Assembly: GCF_027172205.1 (NCBI RefSeq)
Contig: NC_070618.1
Span: 6,888,001-6,952,000 of the forward strand
Reading direction: 5' to 3'
Length of the DNA: 64,000 nt
Source of the DNA: Podarcis raffonei
Taxonomy: Eukaryota > Chordata > Lepidosauria > Squamata > Lacertidae
This document shows, in pieces, positions 35,401 to 43,759 of this stretch. Within the stretch, counting starts at the first letter, position 1, and every line of letters starts with the position of its first letter. The notes under the pieces were generated by a model. That model saw only the letters and a list, made by a program, of their open reading frames with translations, searched no databases and was not told the DNA's origin. Position numbers and translations under genes: made by a program.

Positions 35401-38400
35401 TCTGGAAGCTCCCTCATTCATAGTATACGACTAAACTCCTGAAAAAGGCTAAAAACAATGTCCTTAAAAAGTATTTGTGATCTCAAACATCTTAGTATTA
35501 TTGCCTAGCCCGACACTCACTTGTCCATGTGGGCACTGCACAATGTTCATGGCTATGATGGCAAACCTGTAAAATAAAATTAAAAAGGAGAGATACGATG
35601 GCATGTGTCGGTCTCCCCCAACCTTGTGCTTTGTGGATCTTACAGGAGATATTAACTGAGACAATTCACAGGTGCCACAGGAGGAACAAAGGTGTCTGTG
35701 GGCGCTGCATTGGCATCCCTGGCCATGCAGGCAGAACATTATATGATGCTTCTCTCAATAACTCCAGCTTCCCCACACGCCCATCACACCCACGAGTGCC
35801 ATTCCGGCCAGTTACTGTATTTTTCGCTCTATAAGACTCACTTTTTCCCTCCTAAAAAGTAAGGGGAAATGTGTGTGCGTCTTATGGAGTGAATGCAGGG
35901 GGGAGGCAGGCAGGAAAAGCCTCCTCCGCGCAGCTCTTGCGGGCTTTTCCCCAGGAGGGAGAAGGGACTGACGCGGCCAGTCAGTCCCTTGTCCCTCCTC
36001 GTAGAAAAGCCTGCAGGAGCTGCACTCTTCTTAAAGGGTGCGTGGCTCCTGTGGGCTTTTGCGCAAAAGCTGTGCACCCTTTAAAGAGTGCGCGGCTTCT
36101 GCTGGCTTTTCTACGGGCTTTTCCTTTCTTCCTCCTCGTGGAAAAGCCTGCAGGAGCCGCGCACCCTTTAAAGAGCGCGCCACTTTTGGGGGCTTTTCCC
36201 TGAGGAGGGAGAAGAGACTGACTGGCCGCATCAGTCCCTTCTCCCTCCTCATAGAAAAGCCTGCGGGAGCCGCGTGCTCCTTAAAGGGTGCGCAGCTCCT
36301 GTGGGCTTTTGCGGGAGGTGGGGGGGATTGCCATAGCCGTGCGCAGCCTCTCCTGGCTGGAGAGGTTGCACGCGGCTAAAGAGGAAGCCAGGTCAGTGAG
36401 CGGGATCCTGCTGGCTTTGCTCTTTGGGACTGGGGGGGAACCCGGGCTTCCCCCTGCAGCCCCGAGAAGCTCTTTGGGGCTGAGGGGGGGATATGTTTTT
36501 TTTCTTGATTTCCCCCTCTAAAAACTAGGTGCGCCTTATGGTCAGGTGCACCTTATGGAGCGAAAAATACGGTATCTCAAATTGCTCACCAACTTCCTGT
36601 GTAAAGGAATCCAAGCGTGGCCCCCACGATTGAGAAATTTGTGGACAGGCAAGCAAAGAAAGGATAGGAGGAAAGGCCCACTTCCAGGGCACCAGTGAGA
36701 AGAACAAAGGCTGTAAGAAGATGAAAACAGATCATTCGAACCTCATATTAGGAAAGTCCAGTGGGGGTAAACAAATGATTATTATTTTATCATTTATTAA
36801 ATATGTATACCGCCCTATACCCGCAGGTCTCTGGGCTATTCACAACATAAAATCCCAACCTAAAAACACAAAATACATAATAAAAATTAGAACAAGAACA
36901 GCCTAATAATCCCCCACACACACCCTTCCACAATACATTTAAAAAAGGCATTAGATGTCAATCAGCCAAAGGCCTGGTTAAAGAGGAACGTTTTTGCCTG
37001 CTGCCTAAAGGTAATATAATATAAACACAGACAACTGGGAAACTTTGCAGTGTGTTATCTCTCTGTCTGTATCTGTCACGGCTTTTGCTGGTGGTCAACA
37101 AAAGAGGTTTAAAGACTGTTTCAAGGCAAATCTAAAAAAAATGTAGTATATACACTGACAACTGGGAAACACTGGCCTACGAGCGCTCCAATTGGAGAAC
37201 AGCCTTTACCAAAGGTGTCATGGGCTTTAAAGACGCTCAAACTCAGGATGAAAAGGAGAAATGTGCTAAGAGGAAGGCATGTTTGGCAAATCCACACCGT
37301 GATCAGCTCCTATCCAGAAACCTATGTCCCCACTGTGGTAGGACGTGTGGAATTGGCCTCCACAGTCACTTACGGACTCCCTGTTAAGACTGTGTTCATG
37401 GAAGACAATCTTACTCGGCTACGAGTGATCGCCAAAGAAGAAGAAAGTTGCATAATGAAGGCACCAGCCAAAGCTCGCTGGGGAGAGCATTCCACAAACA
37501 GGGAGCGACTGCAGAAAAGGCCAGTCCTTGTGTTGTCAACCTCTGGAGGAATTTAATATTAGGGAGGTTCATAGCTTGGTGGTGGAGCACAGATGGAAGC
37601 TGTAATCCAGGGGTCCGCAACCTAAAGCCCATGGGCCAGAAGTGGCCCACGAAGGTCATTTGACCGGCCCACAAGACACCCCTGAACCGAGTGGCCTGCT
37701 CACATGCTGTGCTAAACCGGCGCCGCACAGGGACTCGCTTCCGCGGCGCTGAAAATTGTGTCTGCGCAGAAGCTGAAAATCGTGGGCAGGTGTGCTCATG
37801 CGCATGCACGATCCGGCGGGCAGGTGTGCTCATGCGCATGCACGATCCATGGGACCAATCCAGCCCAAGTAAGATAAACCTTGCTGACCCCTGCTGTAGT
37901 CCAACATATCTGAAGGGCAGCAGCTTGGGGACACACAGCTTCCTCAACCAGGGACTCGATGAAGAACCCAACTGATGTATGCACCAGGCTGGCATTTCTC
38001 AGCAGGGGCCTCTTACCTTTTGCCCATCTGAACTTGCTGGGCAGTGGGAGATAGTCTTCCGAAAACAGAATCATGACTTTGTTGGCTGTAGCTCCAAAGG
38101 CAAAGCCCAGGGACCACCGATTGCTGAATGCCCCCGTAAAATCCAAGGGTCTGTGAACAAAAAGACATTCATGCTCCATGGGAAAGTAACAGCAACCCAC
38201 TAGCAGGTGGGTGGCCTCTTCAGGGTGGTTAAAATAACAAACAACTATTATCATGGTTATCTTTACTTCAGCTACAATGTATTTCCATTTACAATCGCGC
38301 CTTGGTTCTCAAACGCCTTGGTACTTGCACGTTTTGGCTCCCAAATGCCACAAACCCGGAAGTAAGTGTTCTGGTTTGCACAGGGCCTTCTCGGTGGTGG

Positions 38401-39364
38401 CGCCCGCCCTGTGGAATGCCCTCCCATCAGATGTCAAAGAAATAAACACCTATCTGACTTTTAGAAGACATCTGAAGGCAGTCCTGTTTAGGGAAGTTTT
38501 TAATGTTTGATGTTTTATCGCTTTATTATTAATAATAATAATATTCTGTTGGGAGCCACCCAGAGTGGCTGGGGAAACCCAGGCACATGGGTGGGGTATA
38601 AAGAAATAAAATTATTATTATTATTATTAGCTATACAACTAGTGTTGGTAAAAGAATTAACCAGTGGGAAATAAAGCAATTACCATATTTTTGCTCTATA
38701 AGACGCACCAGACCACAAGACGCACCTAGTTTTTGGAGGAGGAAAACAAGAAAAATTATTCTGAATCTCAGAAGCCAGAACAGCAAGAGGGATTGCTGCG
38801 CAGTGAAAGCAGCAATCCCTCTTGCTGTTCTGGCTTCTGGGATGGCTGCACAGCCTGCATTCGCTCCATAAGATGCACACACATTTCCCCTTACTTTTTA
38901 GGAGGGAAAAAGTGAATCTTAGAGAGCAAAAAATACGGTATACAGGACACACACATCAGTTCTTCTTCCAAGTCTTCTGCACTCCTCTTTCTCCAGCCTA
39001 AACCCTCTTTCTGTGAACCAGTGGCCAAAGGTGCTCTGAGGCAATGTTCTCATTGTGATGGGTTTACGGTTACTGCAGCAAAGTGCCTTTCAGGGAGACT
39101 CACATGACCATTCCGCATCTCCTGTTGAGAAGAGGCCATTTTTCATCTAGCCAGCTTCTCCTAGCTCTTTTTTCAAGACAGGACAGCACCACAATGATGA
39201 CAATCTACAAGAAGAGGGAAAATGAATGCAGACATGTCAAGGGATAGACTACCAGCCAATTGCGAGTTGGCAGCCAGATTACTCAACTTACTGATGGAAG
39301 AAGTGAACAATGCAGGAAGAGTTCCATGTCCACTGAACTTGTGCAGGTTTCATTTTTCAATTGC
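17331..39364 (-). CDS. STRA6L: STRA6-like retinol transporter/receptor, paralogue A (near-complete)
   Basis: STRA6-family proteins are multi-pass membrane proteins that move retinol between extracellular RBP4 and the cell. Seventeen exons on the minus strand run 39292-39364, 39104-39204, 38017-38150, 36590-36710, 35521-35566, 34900-35028, 32803-32876, 31805-31916, 30519-30669, 25705-25780, 25410-25491, 24095-24143, 23890-24007, 21846-21965, 20104-20267, 18159-18311 and 17331-17425. They total 1,798 bases, 598 codons plus stop, with every phase compatible and every boundary GT-AG. Landmarks are [76 protein letters not shown] and the C-terminal [14 protein letters not shown], which matches YTLLHNPTL of human STRA6. 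The start-codon exon, which must end in phase 2, was not found. Assignment to STRA6L (RBPR2) rather than STRA6 rests on sequence feel and is open. Confidence 0.88.
17624..17880. repeat. hAT-like miniature element
   Basis: CGGTTCAGCAACCTTTTTCA at the left and CCCCCGGGCCTTAGTTTGCG at the right, a widespread vertebrate hAT-like end pair. A related copy is at 37,611-37,895. Confidence 0.6.
18159..18311 (-). CDS. STRA6L: STRA6-like A exon with DHYHTNP motif
   Basis: [20 protein letters not shown] then [20 protein letters not shown]; aligned with [20 protein letters not shown]. Acceptor CTGCAG at 18312-18314, donor GTAGAC. An L1-type LINE begins within about 45 bases upstream. Confidence 0.93.
18350..19330 (+). 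mobile_element. L1-type LINE 3' end, split by a mariner-type element
   Basis: Plus-strand ORF2 C-terminus reads [15 protein letters not shown] before 18,444, then continues after 18,975 as [20 protein letters not shown] and [13 protein letters not shown], with an A/T-rich tail. The inserted element explains the break. Confidence 0.75.
18445..18974. repeat. mariner-type miniature element, CCGTATTTTTCGCTC family, copy 1
   Basis: Inverted ends CCGTATTTTTCGCTCTATAG and its complement at the right, flanked by TA on both sides. The GC-rich interior has internal inverted repeats (CTTCAGGCGGCTATCC-like). Removing it with one TA restores the host L1 reading WQLKLME. Confidence 0.88.
19767..19852 (+). 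repeat. (AG)n(AAG)n microsatellite, SINE tail
   Basis: AG run then GAA run forming the reversed 3' tail of the adjacent SINE. Confidence 0.9.
19853..20087 (-). repeat. Second-family tRNA-derived SINE beside a splice donor
   Basis: Reverse copy ending ACCACTACACCACACTG. Its head stops at about 20,086, eleven bases from the GT of the exon 20104-20267 donor. Confidence 0.9.
20104..20267 (-). CDS. STRA6L: STRA6-like A largest conserved exon
   Basis: [20 protein letters not shown] then [20 protein letters not shown] and [15 protein letters not shown]. 164 bases, phase 2 to 1. Its GTAAGG donor (20098-20103) is followed 11 bases later by an antisense SINE. Confidence 0.95.
20698..21035 (+). repeat. 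Sauria-type SINE, diverged subtype
   Basis: Shortened head GGCGCTGTGCTCTTGGTCAA and body GTTTGTGGACAAACGCTGAC. Lies in tandem with the next copy, same orientation. Confidence 0.85.
21090..21442 (+). repeat. Sauria-type SINE
   Basis: Full-length copy with intact box B GGTTCAAATCCCC, 55 bases after the previous copy. Confidence 0.92.
21846..21965 (-). CDS. STRA6L: STRA6-like A membrane exon
   Basis: [20 protein letters not shown] then [19 protein letters not shown]. Acceptor TGCCTCAG, donor GTCAGG, 120 bases, phase 2 to 2, the same in B. Confidence 0.92.
22214..22620 (+). mobile_element. Bov-B LINE (RTE clade) 3' end
   Basis: Reads [20 protein letters not shown] and [20 protein letters not shown], then the 3' end GAGTCGGACACGACTAAACG and an ACAACAACA tail. 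Close to ruminant/squamate Bov-B. Confidence 0.9.
22696..22940. repeat. pogo/Tigger-like miniature element (CAGTGGTACCTCGG family)
   Basis: Perfect TA-flanked ends CAGTGGTACCTCGGGTTA and TAACCCGAGGTACCACTG. Confidence 0.85.
23034..23289 (-). mobile_element. LTR of an endogenous retroelement
   Basis: On the minus strand it starts TGTTATGTACTGAAG, has an AATAAACAGGAGCTG poly(A) region and ends ACCCACA. About 270 bases of possible internal sequence follow at 23,290-23,560. Fossil copy, broken. Confidence 0.55.
23890..24007 (-). CDS. STRA6L: STRA6-like A membrane exon
   Basis: [20 protein letters not shown] then [18 protein letters not shown], equivalent to GLLVQQIIFFLG...LMPVLHGRNLLLF. 118 bases, phase 1 to 2, the same in B. 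Confidence 0.92.
24095..24143 (-). CDS. STRA6L: STRA6-like A 49-base exon
   Basis: [16 protein letters not shown] plus one base; aligned with FSAYQTAFICLG of STRA6. The next intron is only 87 bases (24008-24094), short as in paralogue B (100 bases). Confidence 0.88.
24430..24776 (+). repeat. Sauria-type SINE inside a TATG microsatellite
   Basis: TGTATGTATG flanks the head and a longer (TATG)n then (GGTT)n run (24,777-24,842) follows the tail. Confidence 0.9.
24980..25350 (-). mobile_element. L2/CR1-like LINE fragment
   Basis: Antisense LINE 3' ORF sequence (AGGGCTGTATAGACCAACAC, CTTGAATTGGGCTGAACATG). It ends about 60 bases before exon 25410-25491. Confidence 0.55.
25410..25491 (-). CDS. 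STRA6L: STRA6-like A exon
   Basis: [28 protein letters not shown]: a basic cytoplasmic segment. Acceptor TTCCTAG, donor GTGAGT, 82 bases (88 in paralogue B), phase 2 to 0. Confidence 0.85.
25705..25780 (-). CDS. STRA6L: STRA6-like A membrane exon
   Basis: [25 protein letters not shown], one transmembrane helix; matches [20 protein letters not shown]. 76 bases, phase 1 to 2, same length as in paralogue B. Confidence 0.9.
25927..26423. repeat. Terminal-inverted-repeat element (TAGCTGTCAACC)
   Basis: Left end CATAGCTGTCAAC and right end GTTGACAGCAATG are near inverse. Inside are repeated CCCTTATTT units. Possibly hAT-derived. Confidence 0.65.
26876..27230 (-). repeat. Sauria-type SINE
   Basis: Reverse full-length copy in the long intron 25,781-30,518 of STRA6-like A. 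26,424-26,875 shows nothing recognisable. Confidence 0.92.
27232..28280 (-). repeat. GGGCCGGATTTAGG-family repeat split by an LTR
   Basis: Reverse copy of the 14,053-14,465 repeat: the part up to 27,447 and the part from about 28,094 to CCTAAATCCAGCC flank an inserted LTR. Confidence 0.65.
27448..28090 (+). mobile_element. Solo LTR of an endogenous retrovirus
   Basis: TGTACCAACCAAGCACGTAC at the start, TATATAAGG promoter-like box near 27,862, AATAAAGATCAGGC poly(A) signal near 27,942, end TTTCTTTACA. Same family as the reverse copy at 40,261-40,912. Fossil with no internal genes. Confidence 0.75.
28707..29153 (+). mobile_element. Probable solo LTR (TGTCAGGGAACTG)
   Basis: Begins TGTCAGGGAACTGCCATC and ends GGTACCATAACA, about 450 bases; TG...CA ends typical of Ty3/Gypsy LTRs. 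Fossil. Confidence 0.5.
29227..29864. repeat. mariner-type miniature element, copy 2
   Basis: TA-flanked CCGTATTTTTCGCTCTATAG ends. The interior carries several CTTCGCTGAAGGGG and CTGCGCAGAGAG blocks in both orientations. Confidence 0.85.
30519..30669 (-). CDS. STRA6L: STRA6-like A extracellular (RBP-loop) exon
   Basis: [20 protein letters not shown] then [20 protein letters not shown]. This is the exon that in STRA6 carries the RBP4-contact loop (Y336, G340, G342 in human numbering). No equivalent tyrosine or glycine pair is visible here. An NTT sequon is present. Phase 0 to 1. Confidence 0.88.
30745..31461 (+). mobile_element. L2 LINE 3' portion
   Basis: Reads [34 protein letters not shown] and [20 protein letters not shown], then the 3' UTR GCCACCCAGAGTGGCTGGGA, and ends in a TAA microsatellite. 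It starts about 75 bases upstream of exon 30519-30669. Confidence 0.85.
31462..31682 (+). repeat. Compound microsatellite (TAA)n(GTT)n ... (CA)n(GA)n
   Basis: TAA run 31,462-31,514, GTT run 31,515-31,557, then CA and GA runs 31,612-31,682. Confidence 0.92.
31805..31916 (-). CDS. STRA6L: STRA6-like A membrane exon
   Basis: [20 protein letters not shown] then [17 protein letters not shown], equivalent to the [20 protein letters not shown] region. Acceptor CCAACAG, donor GTGAAT, phase 2 to 0. Confidence 0.88.
32003..32378 (-). repeat. Sauria-type SINE with internal duplication
   Basis: Reverse copy carrying a direct repeat of TGTACAGCTTCTGGGTCATG (32,098-32,138). A degenerate TA-rich element with GGAAAAATACGGTAG and a (GT)n run (32,466-32,499) follow. 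Confidence 0.9.
32803..32876 (-). CDS. STRA6L: STRA6-like A cytoplasmic loop exon
   Basis: [24 protein letters not shown]: polar, matches the SSYSEEYLRNLLCRKK loop. Acceptor CCCTGCAG, donor GTGAGC, 74 bases, phase 0 to 2. Confidence 0.82.
32981..33327 (+). repeat. Sauria-type SINE with AAAGTGT target-site duplication
   Basis: Flanked by AAAGTGT at 32,976-32,982 and 33,327-33,333. The empty site is preserved at 34,252-34,385. Confidence 0.9.
33720..34082 (+). repeat. Sauria-type SINE, older subtype
   Basis: Body AAAGCACCCCCGGGTGCAAG and GGGACCGCTTACCAGCGGGA differ from the main subtype. Confidence 0.88.
34252..34385 (+). repeat. Duplicate of intronic segment 32,901-33,384 without the SINE
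   Basis: ATTATTCCAGGGAGCACATC through CGCTGAAGTGTCTGGGGACT repeats, base for base with few changes, the two flanks of the SINE at 32,981. Confidence 0.85.
34900..35028 (-). CDS. STRA6L: STRA6-like A membrane exon
   Basis: [20 protein letters not shown] then [18 protein letters not shown], corresponding to [20 protein letters not shown]...LVRSFSR. 43 codons, phase 0 at both ends, donor GTGAGT. Confidence 0.9.
35521..35566 (-). CDS. STRA6L: STRA6-like A 46-base exon
   Basis: Fifteen codons, [15 protein letters not shown], equivalent to LGVQVWQRAECPQVP of STRA6. Acceptor TTTTACAG, donor GTGAGT, phase 2 to 0. Confidence 0.85.
35815..36572. repeat. mariner-type miniature element, copy 3 (longest)
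   Basis: TA-flanked ends CTGTATTTTTCGCTCTATAA and GAGCGAAAAATACGG; interior of repeated GAAAAGCCTGCAGGAGC blocks. Occupies most of the intron 35,567-36,589. Confidence 0.85.
36590..36710 (-). CDS. STRA6L: STRA6-like A membrane exon
   Basis: [20 protein letters not shown] then [19 protein letters not shown]; matches the [20 protein letters not shown] helix region. Donor GTGAGC at 36584-36589 is followed only 11 bases later by a miniature transposon. Confidence 0.9.
37060..37460 (+). mobile_element. LINE ORF2 C-terminal fragment with zinc-finger-like end
   Basis: Reads [20 protein letters not shown] then [17 protein letters not shown] and [18 protein letters not shown]. Clade not identified; a C2H2-like tail of this kind is known in several LINE groups. 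A short antisense L2 piece follows to about 37,590. Confidence 0.6.
37611..37895. repeat. hAT-like miniature element
   Basis: CAGGGGTCCGCAACCTAAAG at the left and TTGCTGACCCCTG at the right. Confidence 0.65.
38017..38150 (-). CDS. STRA6L: STRA6-like A exon with PLDF motif
   Basis: [20 protein letters not shown] then [20 protein letters not shown], aligned with [20 protein letters not shown] of STRA6. Acceptor TTCACAG, donor GTAAGA, 134 bases, phase 2 to 1. Confidence 0.9.
38285..38375. repeat. pogo/Tigger-like element fragment
   Basis: CGCCTTGGTTCTCAAACGCC and GCCACAAACCCGGAAGTAAG, one half of the 11,102 family. Confidence 0.6.
38376..38632 (+). repeat. L2 LINE 3' end
   Basis: CACCCAGAGTGGCTGGGGAA with upstream GTGGCGCCCGCCCTGTGGAA and an ATT tail. 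Confidence 0.8.
38683..38938. repeat. mariner-type miniature element, copy 4 (short form)
   Basis: TA-flanked; core hairpin CCAGAACAGCAAGAGGGATT with its inverse. Near-identical interior to copy 6. Confidence 0.83.
39104..39204 (-). CDS. STRA6L: STRA6-like A, first membrane segment exon
   Basis: [20 protein letters not shown]: a hydrophobic end of a transmembrane helix followed by a basic stretch, as in ILVLLLLAMLVRRRQLW of STRA6. Acceptor CTTGTAG, donor GTGAGT, phase 0 to 2. Confidence 0.82.
39292..39364 (-). CDS. STRA6L: STRA6-like A, N-terminal exon
   Basis: Reads [20 protein letters not shown] then LLPS before GTAAGT. It contains an N-glycosylation sequon (NET) in what would be the extracellular N-terminus. 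It starts after GAGCAG with one base completing a codon, so at least one upstream coding exon is missing. Confidence 0.72.
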
Positions 39365-39555
39365 CTGCTCAGGAAACACAAATGTAGATTAAAAAATTAT
39401 CTGAAAGCTAGATGAAGATTCCATTTCCCTTAAGATCGTTTCATAAGCTCTGGAGCTGGAGAAAATCTTGACAACGGCTAACAATGAGCTTATGCTTTTG
39501 GAAAGAAATTGCTTGAGAAGCCATTTTCAGGGGCAACAAATAGGCAATAGATCTA

Positions 39556-40140
39556 GCGTATTTTTCGCTCTATAGGACACACCGGACCATAGGAGGGGGA
39601 GAACAGGGGGGGGATTCTCCCCCTCTCTGTTCAGCGCCCCTTCAGCAAAGCGGTAGGAGAAACGGAGCCCCTTCCATTTCTCCTCCCGCTTGGCTGAAGG
39701 GGCGCTGCGCAGAGAGGGAAAACTGTGCAGCGCCTCTCCAGCGAAGCGAAGCCAGGAGAGCAAGAGGGATTGGTGTGCACCGACCCCTCTCCCTCTCCAG
39801 GCTTCAGGCGGCTATCCGCAAGCCTTCGGAGCGCAGCGGGAACTCCTGCTGCGCTCCGAAGGCTTGCGGATAGCTGCCTGAAGCCCCCAGAGCGCAGCCT
39901 TTGAAGCCTCTGCAGAACAGCAGGGTGCCTTCACCCCGCTGCCCTGCGGAGGCTTTACACAGCTAACCCCAAGCTAGAACAGTGAGGCGGAGCGCTGCGC
40001 AGCGAGACGGCGCGCTGCGCAGTGCTCCCTCTCCCTGTTCTGGCTTTGGGCTTAGCCGCACAGCCTGCATTCGCTCTATAGGACGCACACCCTTAATTTT
40101 TGGAGGGGGGGAAGTGCATCCTATAGAGCGAAAAATACGG
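39556..40140. repeat. mariner-type miniature element, copy 5
   Basis: TA-flanked GCGTATTTTTCGCTCTATAG ... GAGCGAAAAATACGG; interior hairpin around AAGCCTTCGGAGCGCAGC. Close to copy 1 in content. Confidence 0.85.
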
Positions 40141-40260
40141 TAGATTGTGTGTGGACTACATAGAAAAAATGAGAATAGCAGGTAAAGCTACTTGGCTGTC
40201 AAAAGATAGGTAATGCACAGATGTCTCCAATCTGCATGTGCAGGTTTGAGTAATGTAAGG

Positions 40261-40912
40261 TGTAATAAACGAAGATCTGCCCTTATTCCCTTATGGGGGA
40301 CACAAGAGCCCTTATAGAGAGTCCTTTGTAGGTTCTCCATCAGTCAGAGATAAGAACAGAGGCCAACCAGAGAATATTGAGAAGCAAAGCAGCTAATAAG
40401 CCTGATCTTTATTGAACTGTTGCAACAGGGTGCCCCCTTCACACGCAGGAGAGGGAGGAGGACCCAGAACCCAGGTGTCTATGCCCTTATATAATTTTAA
40501 ACTGCCCACCTTGGAGTCCAAGACCACCCCCAGAAACATCATACCTACATAACAGAAAGGGCGGTCTACAGCAGAAATCTGAGTGGGTTGTTTACCTCCT
40601 GTCTGGCAAGTTACCTGTTAATGCTTACTTGATTGGATATCCTGGGGAGCCTGGCCAGTCTTTTGTAATGATACTTACCGGTAGTTCCTGAGCCAGGTCA
40701 TAGACTCACCCTATTCTTACACAGATATACCCTTAAGACAGGATTTGTGAAGGAAAAGACAATGGGGAGGCTTTTCCATTTGACTTTGCAGAGCAAACAT
40801 TTGGTCAGTTTGGGAGTCAAAAATGGTTACAGGGCTGTTTTTCCTGTGCTGCTTCAGACATGTGGTTTATATATTTATGTTTACTTGGTACATTATATGT
40901 TTGCTTGGTACA
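40261..40912 (-). mobile_element. Solo LTR, same family as 27,448-28,090
   Basis: Reverse orientation. Shares ATATCCTGGGGAGCCTGGCC, the poly(A) region and 3' end with the other copy, diverged at scattered sites. Fossil. Confidence 0.75.
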
Positions 40913-40939
40913 TTTATTATATATATAAAGGTCCGTATA

Positions 40940-41315
40940 GTTAAAGCTATGGTTTTCCCAGTAGTGATGTATGGAAGTGAGAGCTAGACCATAAAGAAGG
41001 CTGATCGCCGAAGAATTGATGCTTTTGAATTATGGTGCTGGAGGAGACTCTTGAGAGTCCCATGGACTGCAAGAAGATCAAACCTCTCCATTCTGAAGGA
41101 AATCAGCCCTGAGGGCTCACTGGAAGGACAGATCCTGAAGCTGAGGCTCCAATACTTTTTGCCACCAGGACGAGATGGTTGGGCAATGTACTTGAAGCTA
41201 CCAGCATGAGTTTGACCGAACTGCGGGAGGCAGTGGAAGACAGGAGTGCCTGGCATGCTCTGGTCCAGGGGGTCACTAAGAGTCGGACATGACTAAACGA
41301 CTAAACAACAACAAA
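40940..41315 (+). mobile_element. Bov-B LINE 3' end, internally deleted
   Basis: [20 protein letters not shown] and [15 protein letters not shown] frames; part of the segment between is missing. Ends GAGTCGGACATGACTAAACG. 41,316-42,030 shows no recognised element. Confidence 0.88.
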
Positions 41316-42030
41316 TAAGACCTTATTTTTTTTTATTTCAAGGGATTGAGGGACACTGAGGGGTTTTTGTTTTCATTTAACAAGGAGAAATAGCAGAGAT
41401 GGGTACAACAGAGAAGCTAATACCAAAATGCTGACATAACAGGGCCTTTCCCAACTCCCGTCTCACTGTATTGAAACTTCCACACCCCCTCAATGTCTCT
41501 CCATCACTGCTTTACTCAAACCTCTGCTGTTGTTGAAAAACGCTGCTTTTCTCTCAGCTTATCTCCCTCCTCACTGCAGTTGTGCAACCTGCCTTCTCTT
41601 TTCCTCCCCTCCCCTCACTTCATGCAAATCCAGGATTGTGATGCAGCACTACAAAGGGGGGCGGGGGAGAGGCTGTACAATGACAGCTTTGCCTTTTTAT
41701 GTATATATGAAGAAACAGACTATTTTCATCTTTCCCCTTTCTGCAATAAACCGCCATTCCTGATTCTCTTTCATTTTCTGCTTCTACTGACAGGAGAAAA
41801 CATTCCTTGAAGTTAAACATCTGCAAAGTGCCATTGAGAGACAGGCAAAGGTCAAGATAACGCTAATCTTATTGACAGTGTTCAGAGGAACCTGGTACTT
41901 TTTTTCGTTTTCTCCAGTCACAACCCTCTTCAAAGCTCTATAAACCAACCAGAGCCATTTCAACTTGATATTATGATGAGCAGCATTGCAGGGCTGGCAA
42001 AGAAGGAAGAAATAACGCTCCCAAACATGA

Positions 42031-42036
42031 ATGACG

Positions 42037-42085
<49 letters not shown>
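42031..42085 (+). repeat. (AAT)n microsatellite
   Basis: AAT run heading an antisense L2-like segment (42,086-42,540). Confidence 0.92.
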
Positions 42086-42086
<1 letters not shown>

Positions 42087-42540
42087 TTATTTATATCCCA
42101 CCCTCCCTGGCCAGAGGGCCAGAGGGCGGCTAACACCAGTAAGATTACAATTTTAAAAAGCCAATTTAAAATACAGGTTAAAATATAATTTAAAATGCAG
42201 CCTCATTTTATTAGTAGCCCATAGATCAAAACCATAAGGGGAGGGAAACATAAGGGTCAGACTGAGTCCAAACCAAAGGCCAGGGGGAAGAGCTCTGTCT
42301 TGCAGGCCCTGCGGAAAGATGTCAAGTCCCGCAGGGCCCTGGTCTCTTGTAACAGAGAGTTCCACCAAGTCGGGGCCAGTACTGAAAAGGCCCTGGCCCT
42401 AGTTGAGACCAATCTAACCATCTTGTGGCTTGGGACCACCAAGGTGTTGTCATTTGTGGACCTTAAGGTCCTCCGCGGGGCATACCAGGAGAGGCGGTCC
42501 CATATGAAGAATAACCCATCGAAGACCATGCAGCTCCACA
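42086..42540 (-). mobile_element. Antisense L2-like LINE 3' region
   Basis: ATTTATATCCCACCCTCCCT, CTTGCAGGCCCTGCGGAAAG and GTTCCACCAAGTCGGGGCCA are the complement of an L2 3' ORF/UTR. Confidence 0.65.
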
Positions 42541-42705
42541 GTTGCAAGGTAGGAGATTTCAAGGGAAGAAAATATGTGTCGCCAGCAAACAAGCAAACCA
42601 CCACCAAAAGCACACAGTACTTTCCCCAACGAACTACACAATTTGATGCTGCCACCCCCCCCCAACAAACCAGGAGACAGATTTGGAAGTGTGTAAATAA
42701 GAAGA

Positions 42706-43059
42706 GGGATGCGGGTGGTGCTGTGGGTTAAACCACAGAGCCTAGGACTTGCCGATCAGAAGGTTGGCGGTTCAAATCCCCACAACGGGGTGAGCTCCCG
42801 TTGCTCGGTCCCTGCTCCTGCCAACCTAGCAGTTCGAAAGCATGTCAAAGTACAAGTAGATAAATAGGTACCGCTCCGGCGGGAAAGTAAACGGTGTTTC
42901 CGTGCGCTGCTCTGGTTTGCTCTGGCTTAGTCATGCTGGCTCCATGACCCGGAAGCTGTACGCCGGCTCCCTCGGCCAATAAAGCGAGATGAGCACTGCA
43001 ACCCCAGAGTCGGCTACAACTGGACCTAATAATCAGGGGTCCCTTTACCTTTACCTTTA
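42706..43059 (+). repeat. Sauria-type SINE
   Basis: Full-length copy starting GATGCGGGTGGTGCTGTGGG. Confidence 0.92.
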
Positions 43060-43599
43060 AATAAGAAGAGGACAGGAGGGACGGAGAGCGTTGCTTTGAA
43101 AAGCAGGGACTCCCAACTCTACCTCCAGCTCTCCCTGTTACAATCATCAGTGGGAGGTAACTGTTTAAGCTCATCCACTGATTCGTCCTAACAAATGCCC
43201 CCAACTCATCTATTTCTCCCCCAGTCTGGCTAATTCCTGGAGAGCATTTGCAGGGGAGAAATAGATTGCATACCCTCCAACATTCCTCAGATGAAAATAG
43301 GGACATTTTCCACGCACATACATCCAGCAACTGACCCTTTTTTTGACCCCCCATTTTTTGTCGCCGTCCCCCCTCCCCACAGAGCATTTCCTATCAGAAG
43401 AAGGGCCGCCACCGCTTCACCCACAGGACGCAGCACACGTGCGCTCCACCATTCTGAGAAACGCCCCAATTTAATTTAATTTTAGTCTTTGGTAGGTTTT
43501 AAAAAAGAACACTGCACACCAATAAATTTGATTCCCTCCCCCTTTTTCTTTTTCCTTTCTCCTCCTGTGATGAGGCTGCATTTTAATATTTTAATGTTG

Positions 43600-43720
43600 C
43601 AATATTTTAATGTTGTATTTTAATCTTGTTTTTAAGTTGTATTCATTCAACTTGTTTTTATTATTGTTTGTTAGCCGCCCTGAGCCCGGCCTTGGCTGGG
43701 GAGGGCGGGGTATAAGTAAA

Positions 43721-43758
<38 letters not shown>
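43600..43758 (+). repeat. L2 LINE 3' end with ATT tail
   Basis: GTTAGCCGCCCTGAGCCCGG then GAGGGCGGGGTATAAGTAAA and (ATT)n. Confidence 0.78.

Positions 43759-43759
<1 letters not shown>

Noticed and set aside
35838-36379. Several overlapping ORFs with KPAGAA repeats
   Set aside because: Lie wholly in the GC-rich repeated interior of a mariner-type miniature element; no transposase or host similarity.
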